From: Clostridiales bacterium
Lineage (GTDB): Bacteria; Bacillota; Clostridia; Monoglobales; Monoglobaceae
Direction: 5' to 3'
Length of the DNA: 64,000 nt
NCBI GenBank assembly: GCA_019419865.1
Contig: JAHZIG010000011.1
Coordinates: forward strand, 1-64,000
The position numbers and the translations under genes were made by a program. This document shows positions 18,732 through 28,205 of this stretch, piece by piece; positions within the stretch are counted from its first letter, which is position 1; the number at the start of each line of letters is the position of its first letter. The notes below the pieces were generated by a model. The model was given only the letters and a program-made list of their open reading frames with translations, was not told where the DNA came from and searched no databases.

Positions 18732-20645
18732 ATGAAAAAATTTGTTTCCATATTAATTTCGGTTACGATTTTAGTCGGCATGTTTACTTCTCTGAGCGTA
18801 TTCGCTTTTAACGATATCGATAATCCGTACATTCATATATATTATGAAGAGATCGAGTATTGGCGCGATAAAGGCGTTGTCGAGGGCGACGGAGCCGGGA
18901 ATTTTGAGCCGCTCAGGGCGCCGACGCGGGCGGAGCTTGTCAAGACGACGGTCTTAGCTTCGGGGATAACCGAGATAGAGGGCGCGCCCGAGCCGAATTA
19001 TTCGGACGTAGAAGAGGACGACTGGTTTTATCCGTATGTCAGGATAGCGTATCAAAACGGGCTTATCGAGGATTCGGAAAGCGGGCTGTTTGAACCGGAC
19101 AGAGAGATACGGGACTTCCGCGAGGCGGACGATATGTGTATGAGAGCGTTTTTAAAGCCGTCGCAGGCGAGATATGACGACGGTATGACCAGGAACGGGC
19201 TTATTCACGTTCTGACGCAGTTTGAGAACGAGACTCGAACGCTGATCCGCGTGGACGGTTCGATAGACGAGTCTCAGCCCCGGCGCTCGCTTTACAAAAC
19301 GGTTAGCGAAGCGATCGCGGCCGCGCCGACGGCGGAGAGCGAGGCGTACGGAGCCGTTATCTATATCGCCCCGGGTACGTACAGGGAACGAGTGTGGATC
19401 GATAAACCGTATATCGCGATGGAGAAGGATCCGGAATATGTTTATACGACAGATGAGGTCAAACTGACCTATTATTACGGCGCGTCCAGAAACTATAAGA
19501 GCTACGACGCGCTGACGCCCGAGATGGAATATCCGTCCGAGGACGAGTTTGCCGACCCGGAGGAGTATGCGGCGGCGGTCGAAGAATACGAGAGCGCAAA
19601 GACCCTGCTCGACGGAAAGCCCTACGTCAAATCGGACGGCTATATCAGCGGCGTAGGCACGCAAAACAGCGCGAGCGTCACTGTGACCGAGGCGGCGCGC
19701 GGCTTTAGAGCTAAGGATATAACCTTTGAAAATTCCTACAACGTCTATATGACTGAGGAGGAGAAATCGGATATCTACGAGCCTGAGAGCGCAGACGACG
19801 TCGCGCTTTCGGAAAATCTCGACGAGAAAAACAGGAACGTCGCATGGTACGAGAGCGCGGCGGCAAGGCGGGTAGACGCGGCCGTGGGCGAAAATAAAAC
19901 CGCTCAGACTCAGGCGGTCGCGCTGAGATGTTCGGCGGACAGAAGCTATTTTAAGGATTGTTCTTTCATAGGCAGACAGGATACGCTGTATATCAAGGAT
20001 AAGGCGAGATGTTACTTTTTAGACTGTTACGTCGAGGGGACGGTCGATTTCATATTCGGAGACGCGAACGCCGTGTTCAACCACTGCGAGATAAGGAGCC
20101 GAGCGTATCCGAACGGCGGGTATATAACCGCGGGTTCTCATTCCGAGAACCAGAGCAGAGGTTATCTGTTCTACTGCTGCAAGCTGACGGGCGACGAAGA
20201 GCTGTCTCTGCTCGACAACGCGTCTAAGGTCAAGCTTGGCAGACCCTGGAGAGAAAACGCGCTGGTCGTATATTACAAGTGTTATATGGGCGACCATATA
20301 GCTGCGGGCGAGGACAGGTTTGCGGATATGAGCGGGAACTCGAGAGAGAACGCGAGATTTATGGAGATGAGCTCCCGCGATCTGGACGGGAATTATTTGG
20401 GCGCCGAGGTTTACGCGAGCTATGAATATACCGAAGATTGCAGATATAAGTTCATAAACGCCGACGAATATGTGAGCTCGGGATACGATAAGCTAAACGA
20501 CAGGATGGCCGAGCCGGATAACTGGACGCCGTTGGCGACCCTTTTTGAAGTAACGCTTTTTGAATATTATGACGACGGCGAGATAGTAGACGGGGTTCCG
20601 GTATGGTACGACGGCAATAATATGTATCATATCCCGGAAATGTAG
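18732..20645 (+). CDS. SLH-anchored pectinesterase (CE8)
   Basis: A 637-residue secreted pectin methylesterase, which removes methyl esters from homogalacturonan so that pectate lyases can cut. A signal peptide (1-25) is followed by SLH repeats (about 26-145) with FNDIDNPYIHIYYEEIEYW and YSDVEEDDWFYPYV, so the enzyme sits on the cell surface with its anchor at the N-terminus. The CE8 beta-helix occupies about 175-560: GRQDTLY near 413, GTVDFIFGDANAVF near 435 with the catalytic Asp, and LGRPW near 502. It has long inserts compared with plant enzymes. Other pectin genes in the window are the PL1 lyase at 33.8 kb and the GH140-like gene at 10.9 kb. Confidence 0.93.
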   Translation: MKKFVSILISVTILVGMFTSLSVFAFNDIDNPYIHIYYEEIEYWRDKGVVEGDGAGNFEPLRAPTRAELVKTTVLASGITEIEGAPEPNYSDVEEDDWFYPYVRIAYQNGLIEDSESGLFEPDREIRDFREADDMCMRAFLKPSQARYDDGMTRNGLIHVLTQFENETRTLIRVDGSIDESQPRRSLYKTVSEAIAAAPTAESEAYGAVIYIAPGTYRERVWIDKPYIAMEKDPEYVYTTDEVKLTYYYGASRNYKSYDALTPEMEYPSEDEFADPEEYAAAVEEYESAKTLLDGKPYVKSDGYISGVGTQNSASVTVTEAARGFRAKDITFENSYNVYMTEEEKSDIYEPESADDVALSENLDEKNRNVAWYESAAARRVDAAVGENKTAQTQAVALRCSADRSYFKDCSFIGRQDTLYIKDKARCYFLDCYVEGTVDFIFGDANAVFNHCEIRSRAYPNGGYITAGSHSENQSRGYLFYCCKLTGDEELSLLDNASKVKLGRPWRENALVVYYKCYMGDHIAAGEDRFADMSGNSRENARFMEMSSRDLDGNYLGAEVYASYEYTEDCRYKFINADEYVSSGYDKLNDRMAEPDNWTPLATLFEVTLFEYYDDGEIVDGVPVWYDGNNMYHIPEM

Positions 20646-20827
20646 AGAGCGGCGGGACGTTCTCAGCATTCTCGAAATCGATATGAGGATAGTTTCAAAA
20701 GTTAAGGCGGTCGAGCGGGGCGCGGAGACTATAGACGGCGCGAGCGCTTAATAAACGTCGCGCAGACGCAGAGAGCGGCGCGCATAAATTAACGTTCGCC
20801 GCGGGGAGCTGTAAACAAAAAAATAAA

Positions 20828-20856
20828 GCGGATCTCGGTTAAAACTCGGGATCCGC
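20828..20856. terminator. Bidirectional terminator between pectinesterase and merR
   Basis: Inverted repeat GCGGATC (20828-20834) / GATCCGC (20850-20856), extended by CGG/CTCGG. ATTTTATT follows on the plus strand and TTTATTTTTTTG on the minus strand. Confidence 0.8.
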
Positions 20857-20871
20857 ATTTTATTAAACAAA

Positions 20872-21330
20872 TCAATTTTCGCGATGCATTCTTTTAAGGC
20901 TCTCGTACGCGGCGCGGAACTCTTCCGGGATCTCGCTGGGATCCATATTTCGCGGAACGTCGGTCGTTCCGGCTTCCTTAGCGGTTTGGTAATACCAGCA
21001 TTTGTAGTCGAGGACGTCGAGCGTGTTTTGAAGCTGGCGCATCTGCTCTTTAACGTTTTCGCGGCGTTTCAAAAGCAGTTCCAGCCGCTCGTTTATCGTC
21101 TCGTCGCCTTTTAGAGACATGTCGATATAGCGTTTTATATCCTTTATCGGCATTCCGGTTTTCTTAAGACAGTCTATTACAAACAACCATTCAAAATCTT
21201 TATCCTGAAACATTCGTATCCCGCCGCCCGATCTCTCGACAAACGGGAGCAGCCCTTCTTTATCGTAGTACCTTATAGTTGAAGGCGCGACGCCCAAAAC
21301 TTTGGCGGTTTCGCCGACCGTATAAACCAT
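20872..21330 (-). CDS. MerR-family transcriptional regulator
   Basis: A 152-residue regulator. The N-terminal winged helix is typical: YTVGETAKVLGVAPSTIRYYDKEGLLP (residues 3-29), followed by a dimerisation coiled coil (about 80-115). The C-terminal part has one Cys (in YKCWYY) and no metal-site pattern, so the ligand is unknown; it resembles the AdhR/YfmP-type group. It is flanked by terminators on one side and by its own promoter on the other. Confidence 0.88.
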   Translation of the reverse strand: MVYTVGETAKVLGVAPSTIRYYDKEGLLPFVERSGGGIRMFQDKDFEWLFVIDCLKKTGMPIKDIKRYIDMSLKGDETINERLELLLKRRENVKEQMRQLQNTLDVLDYKCWYYQTAKEAGTTDVPRNMDPSEIPEEFRAAYESLKRMHREN

Positions 21331-21389
21331 ATATCCGTATACCTCCGTTTCTGATTAAATAAAATCAAATATTTTCTGTAAAAGCGTTT

Positions 21390-21420
21390 AGTTTAAAGTT
21401 GACTTTAGCTCTTATGATAA
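21390..21420 (-). promoter_or_regulatory. Candidate MerR-type promoter/operator
   Basis: On the minus strand TTATCA (21415-21420), 19 bases, TAAACT (21390-21395). A 19-base spacer holding an imperfect dyad (AGCTAAAGTCAACTT) is the hallmark of MerR-regulated promoters, so the gene may control itself. The boxes are not strong. Confidence 0.45.
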
Positions 21421-21548
21421 TATCTAACTTACAAATATATTGTAATCCATCCGAAAGGAAAAGTCAAGCTAAGAAGATCGAGACGCGGGTATTATTATCG
21501 AAACCCGGCGGGTTATTTCGGGCGCCGGAGATTAACAGAATATGAAAA

Positions 21549-21576
21549 CCGCCGCGGTATAAAACGCTCGCGGCGG
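21549..21576 (-). terminator. Intrinsic terminator of ispE
   Basis: Stem CCGCCGCG (21549-21556) / CGCGGCGG (21569-21576); on the minus strand TTTTCATATT follows. On the plus strand TCATGTTTTTTG follows, so it may work both ways. Confidence 0.75.
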
Positions 21577-21593
21577 TCATGTTTTTTGTTCAA

Positions 21594-22388
21594 TTAAAAT
21601 ATCCCGAATACGCTCGTTCCGCTGCCGCTCATCATAGCGATTCTGGCGCCTTTCGCCATAAGCCGCGCTTTGTATTCGGCTACGACCGGGTATGCCGGGA
21701 TCGTCACGGTTTCGAGGATATTGCCCATATGCGAGATCATTTCGTCAAGGTTCGCGTTCCTGATCCCGGATACGATCCCGTCGATATCAAGACCGTCCGG
21801 CTTCTTGGTATAGTCGAGACGTTCGTATACCCACTTGGTGGATACGGATACTTCGGGCTTCATTATTTCATACCTGAACTTAGGCGGATCGGGAAGAGGG
21901 GTAAGGATCTCGCCTATGCCCTCGGCCAGAACGCAGCCGCCGTGTATGCAAAACGGTATGTCGGCGCCGTATCTGCAGCCAAGTTCCATCTTGTCGGCTA
22001 AGCTCAGCGGAGAGGCGAGGAGTTCGTTGAGTCCGTCGATAACTCCCGCGGCGTCGGCGCTGCCGCCGGCCATTCCGGCGCCCATAGGTATGCGCTTTTC
22101 GATGCGGATGTCCGCGCCGAACGGACTACCGACTTCGTCCAAAAACGCTCTCGCGGTCCTGTACGCAAGATTATCCGCGCCGAGCGGAATATCGGAATCT
22201 CCCGATATATTTATTACGCCGTCATCGCGCAGGCTAACGGTTACGATATCCGACATATCGACCTGCATCATGACCATGCGCACGTCGTGGTAGCCGTTCT
22301 CGCGTTTGCCGATAACGTCTATGCCGAGATTTATCTTAGCTTTGCAGTTTAACTTTATCTTATTTTCTGTTTTCTCTAAAATTTGCAT
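21594..22388 (-). CDS. ispE: 4-diphosphocytidyl-2-C-methyl-D-erythritol kinase
   Basis: The GHMP kinase that phosphorylates CDP-methylerythritol in the non-mevalonate isoprenoid pathway. At 264 residues it is slightly shorter than most (280-300). Seen: KINLGIDVIGKRENGYHD (residues 18-35), the ATP-binding glycine loop PMGAGMAGGSADAAG (near 96-110) and the C-terminal MMSGSGTSVFG. A cyclophilin gene starts upstream on the same strand with a 49-base gap, so the two may share a transcript. Confidence 0.95.
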   Translation of the reverse strand: MQILEKTENKIKLNCKAKINLGIDVIGKRENGYHDVRMVMMQVDMSDIVTVSLRDDGVINISGDSDIPLGADNLAYRTARAFLDEVGSPFGADIRIEKRIPMGAGMAGGSADAAGVIDGLNELLASPLSLADKMELGCRYGADIPFCIHGGCVLAEGIGEILTPLPDPPKFRYEIMKPEVSVSTKWVYERLDYTKKPDGLDIDGIVSGIRNANLDEMISHMGNILETVTIPAYPVVAEYKARLMAKGARIAMMSGSGTSVFGIF

Positions 22389-22437
22389 TTTCTCCCCCGC
22401 CGGTATCCGGCCGCGCCGTATTTTTGTTAACGAAAGT

Positions 22438-23016
22438 TTAGATCCTTTTAGCTTCTTTTATAACGATCGGGGTCGAAGGATATCCGGAGCTGTTTCTCTC
22501 TATCTCCAAAAATCCGTCGACGGTTTCCATTCCCTCGGTCACTTTGCCGAATACGGCGTACTGTCCGTCGAGCTGAGGCAGGTCCGTGTAGCAGATATAG
22601 AACTGACTGCTCGCCGAGTCCGGGTCGCTAGATCTCGCCATAGCTACGGAACCGCGCTCGTGCGTAAGCGTGTTTTGCGTGAACCCGTTACTCGAAAATT
22701 CGCCCGGTATGGTCTCGTCGCTTCCGCCCGTGCCGTTGCCGTTAGGGTCGCCGCCCTGGGCTACGAAATCGTCTATGACTCTGTGGAAGGTCAGCCCGTT
22801 ATAAAAGCCTTCGTCGACCAGCTTTAAGAAGTTGGCGCAGGTCTCGGGAGCTTGATCGGGATATACTTCTACCGTAAACGTCTTTCCATCTTCCATAGTG
22901 AATTGCACGGTGTTGGAATCCGCGGTCCCGGTCTGAGAATGAGAACAGCCCGTAAATACGCAGGCCGCGACGAGAGCCAGAAACAGCGACAGGGTTTTTA
23001 AAAGTTTGGTTTTCAT
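22438..23016 (-). CDS. Peptidyl-prolyl cis-trans isomerase, cyclophilin lipoprotein
   Basis: A 192-residue cyclophilin that should speed proline isomerisation of exported proteins. The signal peptide ends in a lipobox FTGC (Cys 24), so it is anchored to the outer face of the membrane. The catalytic core shows FHRVIDDFVAQGGDP (with Arg of the FHR motif), SQFYICYTDLPQLDGQYAVFGKV and the closing W/H region of the short bacterial type. A promoter lies 117 bases upstream. The upstream ribosome site is weak (GGC). Confidence 0.92.
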   Translation of the reverse strand: MKTKLLKTLSLFLALVAACVFTGCSHSQTGTADSNTVQFTMEDGKTFTVEVYPDQAPETCANFLKLVDEGFYNGLTFHRVIDDFVAQGGDPNGNGTGGSDETIPGEFSSNGFTQNTLTHERGSVAMARSSDPDSASSQFYICYTDLPQLDGQYAVFGKVTEGMETVDGFLEIERNSSGYPSTPIVIKEAKRI

Positions 23017-23132
23017 ATCGTTTTTTTCAGCCTTTCTGTCCGCATATTATTGTGATTCGTATGATTCGGTATCCTGCGGATCCGGATACCGCCCCAAAGC
23101 AAGCCGGTCTTAGACCCGCTTCGAATATTTTT

Positions 23133-23160
23133 ATTATACATTATATAAAAATTATGTCAA
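23133..23160 (-). promoter_or_regulatory. Promoter of the cyclophilin gene
   Basis: On the minus strand TTGACA (23155-23160), 16 bases, TATAAT (23133-23138). Confidence 0.7.
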
Positions 23161-23394
23161 TAATATTCAGTAAGATATACCCGCCAAGATATATCCGCCG
23201 GGCGCGGAAACGACGGAGGAGAGGCGAAATCGGAACCTTTCGCGCGCCGCGGCGAATGACGCTCTGTAAATGAAACTTTGTTTCGGTTCGGCGGATGCAG
23301 CGACGATTCGCGTATTCGAATATAGACGTACATTTTGCGCCGCTTTGTTTTAAAATCTTATTAAGAATGTTAATAGAAAATTTACATAAAAATC

Positions 23395-23423
23395 TTGTAT
23401 TTACAAAAGAATTATGCTATAAT
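23395..23423 (+). promoter_or_regulatory. ftsH promoter and long leader
   Basis: TTGTAT (23395-23400), 17 bases, TATAAT (23418-23423). About 250 bases of leader follow before the ftsH start. I see no known riboswitch in this leader and no ORF with a ribosome site. Confidence 0.6.
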
Positions 23424-23680
23424 CTATTTTTAGTTTAGCCGTTGAACCGAGCTAACGTATTACGCGGCGAGTTTGACAGTACGCCGATAGAGTCGGCTTT
23501 GATAATAACGGAAGAGATAGCGCGATATGGCGGGTTCGAGTTAGGCTGCGGGACGGTTTTGCGGCGAAACATGGCTAAGACTTAAATTAACGTATGCGGC
23601 TGTTTGGGCGCCGCAAACATTTTGAGAATAGACTGCGTATGATTTCAATTTATAGATAGAGCTGAATAGGAGGCGAAGGA

Positions 23681-25648
23681 GTGAATAAATATTTAAAGGG
23701 GTTTGGTTTTTATTTTTTGCTGTTCGCGGTTATAATTGCGGTATTCGCGCTTACAAATATACCGAGCCAGGAGACTAAAGAGATTTATTCTGACCTTGTA
23801 GTAAAAATTCAAAATCATGAGGTAAAAGAACTTAGTATAGTAGACGACGTCGCCACCGCTACGTTAAACGACGATTCGGAGATAACGGTCGAGGTGCCGA
23901 GCTACGAGACCCTCAAGGAGGACGTCGGCTCTACGATGGACGATCAGATCAGAGACGGCTCGCTCAAAGTCGAGACGCCGCTGCCCTACAGTCCGCCGTG
24001 GTGGCTCACGCTGTTGCCGTCGGTCGGTTTGGTGATACTTCTGCTGGTATTTTGGTTCGTGTTTATGCAGCAGGCAGGCGGCGGCGGAGGCGGCGGCCGA
24101 GGCGTTATGAACTTCGGCAAGAGCAAGGCCAAGCTCACCACCGATCCTAAGCACAAAAAGACGTTTGACGACGTGGCGGGAGCGGACGAGGAGAAGGAGG
24201 AACTCAAGGAGATCGTAGAGTTCCTGAAATCCCCCGAGAGATTCCGTCAGCTCGGCGCGAGAATACCTAAGGGCGTGCTGCTCGTAGGTCCGCCGGGAAC
24301 GGGTAAAACTCTGCTCGCCAAGGCCGTGGCGGGCGAGGCGGGCGTTCCGTTCTTCTCGATATCGGGTTCGGACTTCGTGGAGATGTTCGTCGGAGTCGGC
24401 GCGTCGCGAGTCAGAGACTTATTCGATAACGCTAAGAAAAATTCGCCGTGTATAATATTCATCGACGAGATCGACGCGGTCGGACGCCACAGAGGCGCGG
24501 GCCTTGGCGGCGGTCACGACGAGAGAGAGCAGACGCTCAATCAGTTGCTCGTAGAGATGGACGGCTTCGGCGTGAACGAGGGAATAATCATAATCGCGGC
24601 TACCAACAGACCGGATATCCTCGACCCGGCGCTCTTAAGACCGGGCAGATTCGACAGGCAGGTCGTGGTAGACGTGCCGGACGTAGCGGGAAGAGAGGCG
24701 ATACTCAAGGTCCACACCAGAGGCAAGCCGCTCGGCCGCGACGTAAGACTGGACGTTTTGGCTAAGACCACGATCGGATTTACCGGCGCCGATCTTGAAA
24801 ATCTTGTTAACGAGGCGGCTCTGGCAGCGGCGAGACAGAACAAGACCGAGATATCGATGCGCGATCTTGAAGAGTCGATCATGAAGGTCGTAGCCGGACC
24901 TGAGAAAAAGAGCAAAAAGATCACAGACCGCGAGAAGAAGCTCACCGCGTTTCACGAGGCGGGTCACGCGGTCGTATCCAAGATGCTGCCGACTCAGGAC
25001 AGAGTCCATCAGGTGTCTATTATACCGAGAGGCCGCGCGGGCGGATATACGCTGTCTTTGCCTAAGGAGGATTCGAGCTACAACTCCAAGACCGAGATGA
25101 TAGAGGAGATCGTAGTCCTGCTCGGCGGAAGAGTAGCAGAGCAGCTCGCTTTGGGCGATATAAGCACGGGAGCCTCCAACGACTTAGAGCGCGCTACAAA
25201 GATCGCCAAGTCCATGGTCATGAAGTACGGCATGAGCGAGAAGCTCGGCGCAAGGACTTTCGGCGGTCAGAATGAAGAGGTGTTCTTGGGGCGCGACTAC
25301 GGTCACACCATAGACTACAGCCAGGAGACCGCGGCTTTGATCGACGAGGAGATACACGACATCATAACCGATTGCTATAAGCGGTGCGAGAGCATTCTGA
25401 CCGAGAAGAAGGATAAGCTCGAGACCGTAGCTAACCTCCTGCTTGAGAAAGAGAAGATAGAGGCCGACGAGTTTGATATGATATTTGTAGATAACGACGC
25501 CAACGTTGAAAAAACGGAGGACGGCGGCGAAGCGAATACTACCGGCGGCGAGGAAACGGCCCCGGAGACCGGAGTTGACGAGTCGAACACTAAAGACGAC
25601 GCGTCGAGACCGGTAAGCGGAAACGCGGAGTTTAAGAAGGAACCGTAA
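23681..25648 (+). CDS. ftsH: ATP-dependent zinc metalloprotease FtsH
   Basis: The membrane-bound AAA protease that degrades misfolded and regulatory proteins; 655 residues. Two transmembrane helices (about 5-25 and 108-128) flank an extracytoplasmic loop, followed by a glycine-rich run. The AAA module has GPPGTGKT (near 203) and [11 protein letters not shown] (near 260), and the zinc site is HEAGH (near 424). The start is GTG at 23681 with GGAGG nearby. The last 40 residues are an acidic, Thr/Glu-rich tail, longer than in Escherichia coli FtsH. Confidence 0.97.
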   Translation: MNKYLKGFGFYFLLFAVIIAVFALTNIPSQETKEIYSDLVVKIQNHEVKELSIVDDVATATLNDDSEITVEVPSYETLKEDVGSTMDDQIRDGSLKVETPLPYSPPWWLTLLPSVGLVILLLVFWFVFMQQAGGGGGGGRGVMNFGKSKAKLTTDPKHKKTFDDVAGADEEKEELKEIVEFLKSPERFRQLGARIPKGVLLVGPPGTGKTLLAKAVAGEAGVPFFSISGSDFVEMFVGVGASRVRDLFDNAKKNSPCIIFIDEIDAVGRHRGAGLGGGHDEREQTLNQLLVEMDGFGVNEGIIIIAATNRPDILDPALLRPGRFDRQVVVDVPDVAGREAILKVHTRGKPLGRDVRLDVLAKTTIGFTGADLENLVNEAALAAARQNKTEISMRDLEESIMKVVAGPEKKSKKITDREKKLTAFHEAGHAVVSKMLPTQDRVHQVSIIPRGRAGGYTLSLPKEDSSYNSKTEMIEEIVVLLGGRVAEQLALGDISTGASNDLERATKIAKSMVMKYGMSEKLGARTFGGQNEEVFLGRDYGHTIDYSQETAALIDEEIHDIITDCYKRCESILTEKKDKLETVANLLLEKEKIEADEFDMIFVDNDANVEKTEDGGEANTTGGEETAPETGVDESNTKDDASRPVSGNAEFKKEP

Positions 25649-25682
25649 GTTTAATAGAGTCTGTTTTGGACGTATATAATTA

Positions 25683-25722
25683 CCGCCGTCTGAGCGAGCG
25701 CCGCCCGGACGGCGGCGTTTTG
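25683..25722 (+). terminator. Intrinsic terminator of ftsH
   Basis: Stem CCGCCGTC (25683-25690) / GACGGCGG (25708-25715), then CGTTTTGTCTT. Confidence 0.75.
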
Positions 25723-25920
25723 TCTTAGACTCTCCGAGAGTCGGCGTTTAACCCTACGGAGTACGGTGAAAGTCAGTTATGGGATGCGTATCGACCGAGC
25801 CTGCCAAGCGGCGCGAGAGAGGCGATATTCGTTAAGGGGTTTAGTCTCCGCTCGACCGATTGTAATGCGATTGAATAATTATTCTGCCGAAACGGGGCGG
25901 ATTTTTAGTTAAAGGTTATG

Positions 25921-25981
25921 TTTACAAGCATGAACATATGTGTTACAATATCACTGACACGGATAACGCGTGTCTATTTTT
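25921..25981 (+). promoter_or_regulatory. Promoter-terminator unit ahead of typA
   Basis: TTTACA (25921-25926), 17 bases, TACAAT (25944-25949), followed at once by a short stem GACACG (25956-25961) / CGTGTC (25969-25974) and TATTTTTTT. It could be an attenuator for typA, 100 bases downstream, or a separate tiny RNA. Between the ftsH terminator and this unit (25723-25920) I see nothing recognisable. Confidence 0.4.
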
Positions 25982-26081
25982 TTGGAAGTTTGTACTACTC
26001 AGGACGGGACAGGCTTTTAGGATATAATAATATACGAACATATTTTTATAAGCGATAACATATTGAAAGGATGATATAGGG

Positions 26082-27899
26082 ATGGTAAGAGAGGATTTGC
26101 GAAACATTGCGATAATCGCCCACGTCGATCACGGCAAGACCACGCTGGTAGACGAGATGCTCAAGCAGGGCGGTATATACAGGGAGAATCAGGTCGTTGA
26201 GGAACGAGTTATGGATAACAACGACTTAGAGCGCGAGCGCGGAATTACGATCCTTGCAAAAAATACTTCGGTCTATTATCAGGGCATTAAGATGAATATA
26301 ATCGACACGCCGGGACACGCGGATTTCAGCGGCGAGGTAGAGCGTATCCTTAAAATGGTCAACGGCGTAATCCTGCTTGTGGACGCCGCGGAGGGACCGA
26401 TGCCTCAGACCAGGTTCGTGCTCCAGAAGGCGCTCGAGATGAATCACAGGGTCATAATAGTCGTAAATAAGATAGACCGTCCCGACGCCAGATTGGATGA
26501 GATACCGGACGAGATACTCGACCTGCTTATAGAGCTCGACGCGAACGACGAACAGCTTGAAAGTCCGATCATTTTCTGTTCGGGCAGAGCGGGAACCGCC
26601 TCGCTGTCCCAGTACGAGCCGGGCAAGGACCTGACGGTCTTGTTTGAGACGATAAAGAACTATATCCCCGCGCCCGAGGGCGACGAGAGAGGCCCGTTCC
26701 AGATGCTGGTATCCTCGATAGACTACAACGACTACGTCGGCCGTATCGGCATAGGACGCATAGAGCGGGGAATGGTTAAGCAGGGGCAGGAGGTGAGCGT
26801 CTGCGAATACCACGACAAGCACGAGCCGTATAAGGCTAAGGTCGTAAATATCTATCAGATAGACGGTCTGGGCAGAACCCAGGTGGACGGCGCCATGGTC
26901 GGCGACATCGTTTGTTTTTCGGGTATCCCGGACATAACCATAGGAGATACGGTCACGGCGGTGGACAATCCGGAGCCGCTGCCGTTCGTTAAGATCTCGG
27001 AGCCTACTATCGAGATGACTTTTTCGGTAAACGACAGTCCTTTCGCCGGCCGCGAGGGCAAGTTCGTCACGACCCGACAGATAAGGGACAGGCTTATGCG
27101 CGAGACGCTCAAAGACGTGTCGCTCAGAGTTGAGGACGGCGATAACACGGACAGTTTCAGGGTCGCCGGCAGAGGAGAGATGCATATATCGATCCTGATA
27201 GAGACGATGCGCCGCGAGGGCTACGAGTTCTCGGTAGGCACGCCGAGGGTGTTGTATAAGGAAAAAGACGGCGTGAGATACGAGCCGATCGAGAAAGTGA
27301 CGATAGACGTTCCCGAGGATCAGATGGGCTCGGTCATGGAGAAGTTGGGTTCCAGAAAGGGAGAGCTTGTCAGCATGGCTCCGCAGGGGAGCAGGATGCG
27401 GCTCGAATATTTGATACCGGCGCGCGGTATGCTCGGCTACAGAAGCGAATTTTTGACAGATACAAGGGGCGAGGGCGTGCTGAACTCGGTGTTCTACGAC
27501 TACGAGCCGTATAAAGGCGATATACAGAGAAGACATACCGGCTCGCTGGTGGCGTTCGAGACCGGAGAAGCCGTGGGCTACGGACTGTTTAAGGTCCAGG
27601 ACAGGGGCGCGTTGTTTATCTCGCCCGGAACTCAGGTATACGAGGGCATGGTCGTAGGTCAGTCGCCTAAGGCGGAGGATCTGAACGTAAACGTCTGCAA
27701 GAAGAAGCAGCTCACTAATACGCGAGCGTCCGGAAGCGACGAGGCGCTCAAGCTGACGCCGCCGATCAACATGAGTCTCGAGGCCTGCCTCGAATTTTTA
27801 GCGGACGACGAGATACTCGAGGTGACCCCTGAGAATTTGAGGATAAGAAAGAGGATTCTCAATAATCAGCAGAGAGCCAAGGCGAGGAACAGGAAATAA
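26082..27899 (+). CDS. typA: Ribosome-associated GTPase TypA/BipA
   Basis: A 605-residue translational GTPase related to EF-G and LepA that helps 50S assembly and growth under stress or cold. The G motifs are [10 protein letters not shown] (residues 13-22), RGIT near 59, DTPGHADF near 75 and NKIDRPDA near 129. Domains follow the BipA order, and the family C-terminal domain is present with conserved [14 protein letters not shown]. The start ATG is preceded by AAAGGA at a spacing of about 11. Confidence 0.97.
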   Translation: MVREDLRNIAIIAHVDHGKTTLVDEMLKQGGIYRENQVVEERVMDNNDLERERGITILAKNTSVYYQGIKMNIIDTPGHADFSGEVERILKMVNGVILLVDAAEGPMPQTRFVLQKALEMNHRVIIVVNKIDRPDARLDEIPDEILDLLIELDANDEQLESPIIFCSGRAGTASLSQYEPGKDLTVLFETIKNYIPAPEGDERGPFQMLVSSIDYNDYVGRIGIGRIERGMVKQGQEVSVCEYHDKHEPYKAKVVNIYQIDGLGRTQVDGAMVGDIVCFSGIPDITIGDTVTAVDNPEPLPFVKISEPTIEMTFSVNDSPFAGREGKFVTTRQIRDRLMRETLKDVSLRVEDGDNTDSFRVAGRGEMHISILIETMRREGYEFSVGTPRVLYKEKDGVRYEPIEKVTIDVPEDQMGSVMEKLGSRKGELVSMAPQGSRMRLEYLIPARGMLGYRSEFLTDTRGEGVLNSVFYDYEPYKGDIQRRHTGSLVAFETGEAVGYGLFKVQDRGALFISPGTQVYEGMVVGQSPKAEDLNVNVCKKKQLTNTRASGSDEALKLTPPINMSLEACLEFLADDEILEVTPENLRIRKRILNNQQRAKARNRK

Positions 27900-28023
27900 G
27901 ACGGGCTTAGGACGGACAAACCGCGTATAGCCGGGATTTTTTCATAATACCGAAAAAGATGAGGTAATTTTCGGCAAAGTTTGTGTAGATTATATAAGAT
28001 TGAGAATAGCGCAAATTTTGGTA

Positions 28024-28107
28024 TTGACATATAATATTATAAGCGCTATAATGCAGTTGTTGAACAAAGAGGTTCATGGCTAGAGAAGCCGTGGACCTCT
28101 TTTTTTA
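28024..28107 (+). promoter_or_regulatory. amt promoter with leader terminator (possible attenuator)
   Basis: A consensus promoter, TTGACA (28024-28029), 17 bases, TATAAT (28047-28052), is followed after about 10 bases of leader by a 13 bp stem (28069-28081 with 28087-28099), an AGAGA loop and seven to eight T. No second promoter is evident before amt at 28206. Transcription of amt therefore seems to need read-through or antitermination; a separate small RNA is the alternative. The loop does not match the two-hexaloop ANTAR target. Confidence 0.65.
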
Positions 28108-28205
28108 TTCGCTGAAGAAGGGCATACCTTCTGAAGCGTTGATAAGCTTATCGTCGCACAGCGCAAAAACTAAGATTATTTTATGTTATTAGGAGGAGAT
28201 TAGTT

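Noticed and set aside
23424..23680. Cyclic-di-GMP or other riboswitch in the ftsH leader
   Set aside because: I could not align the leader to any known core motif.
26226..27536. 436-codon minus-strand frame opposite typA
   Set aside because: Shadow of a well-supported gene; no family and no ribosome site.
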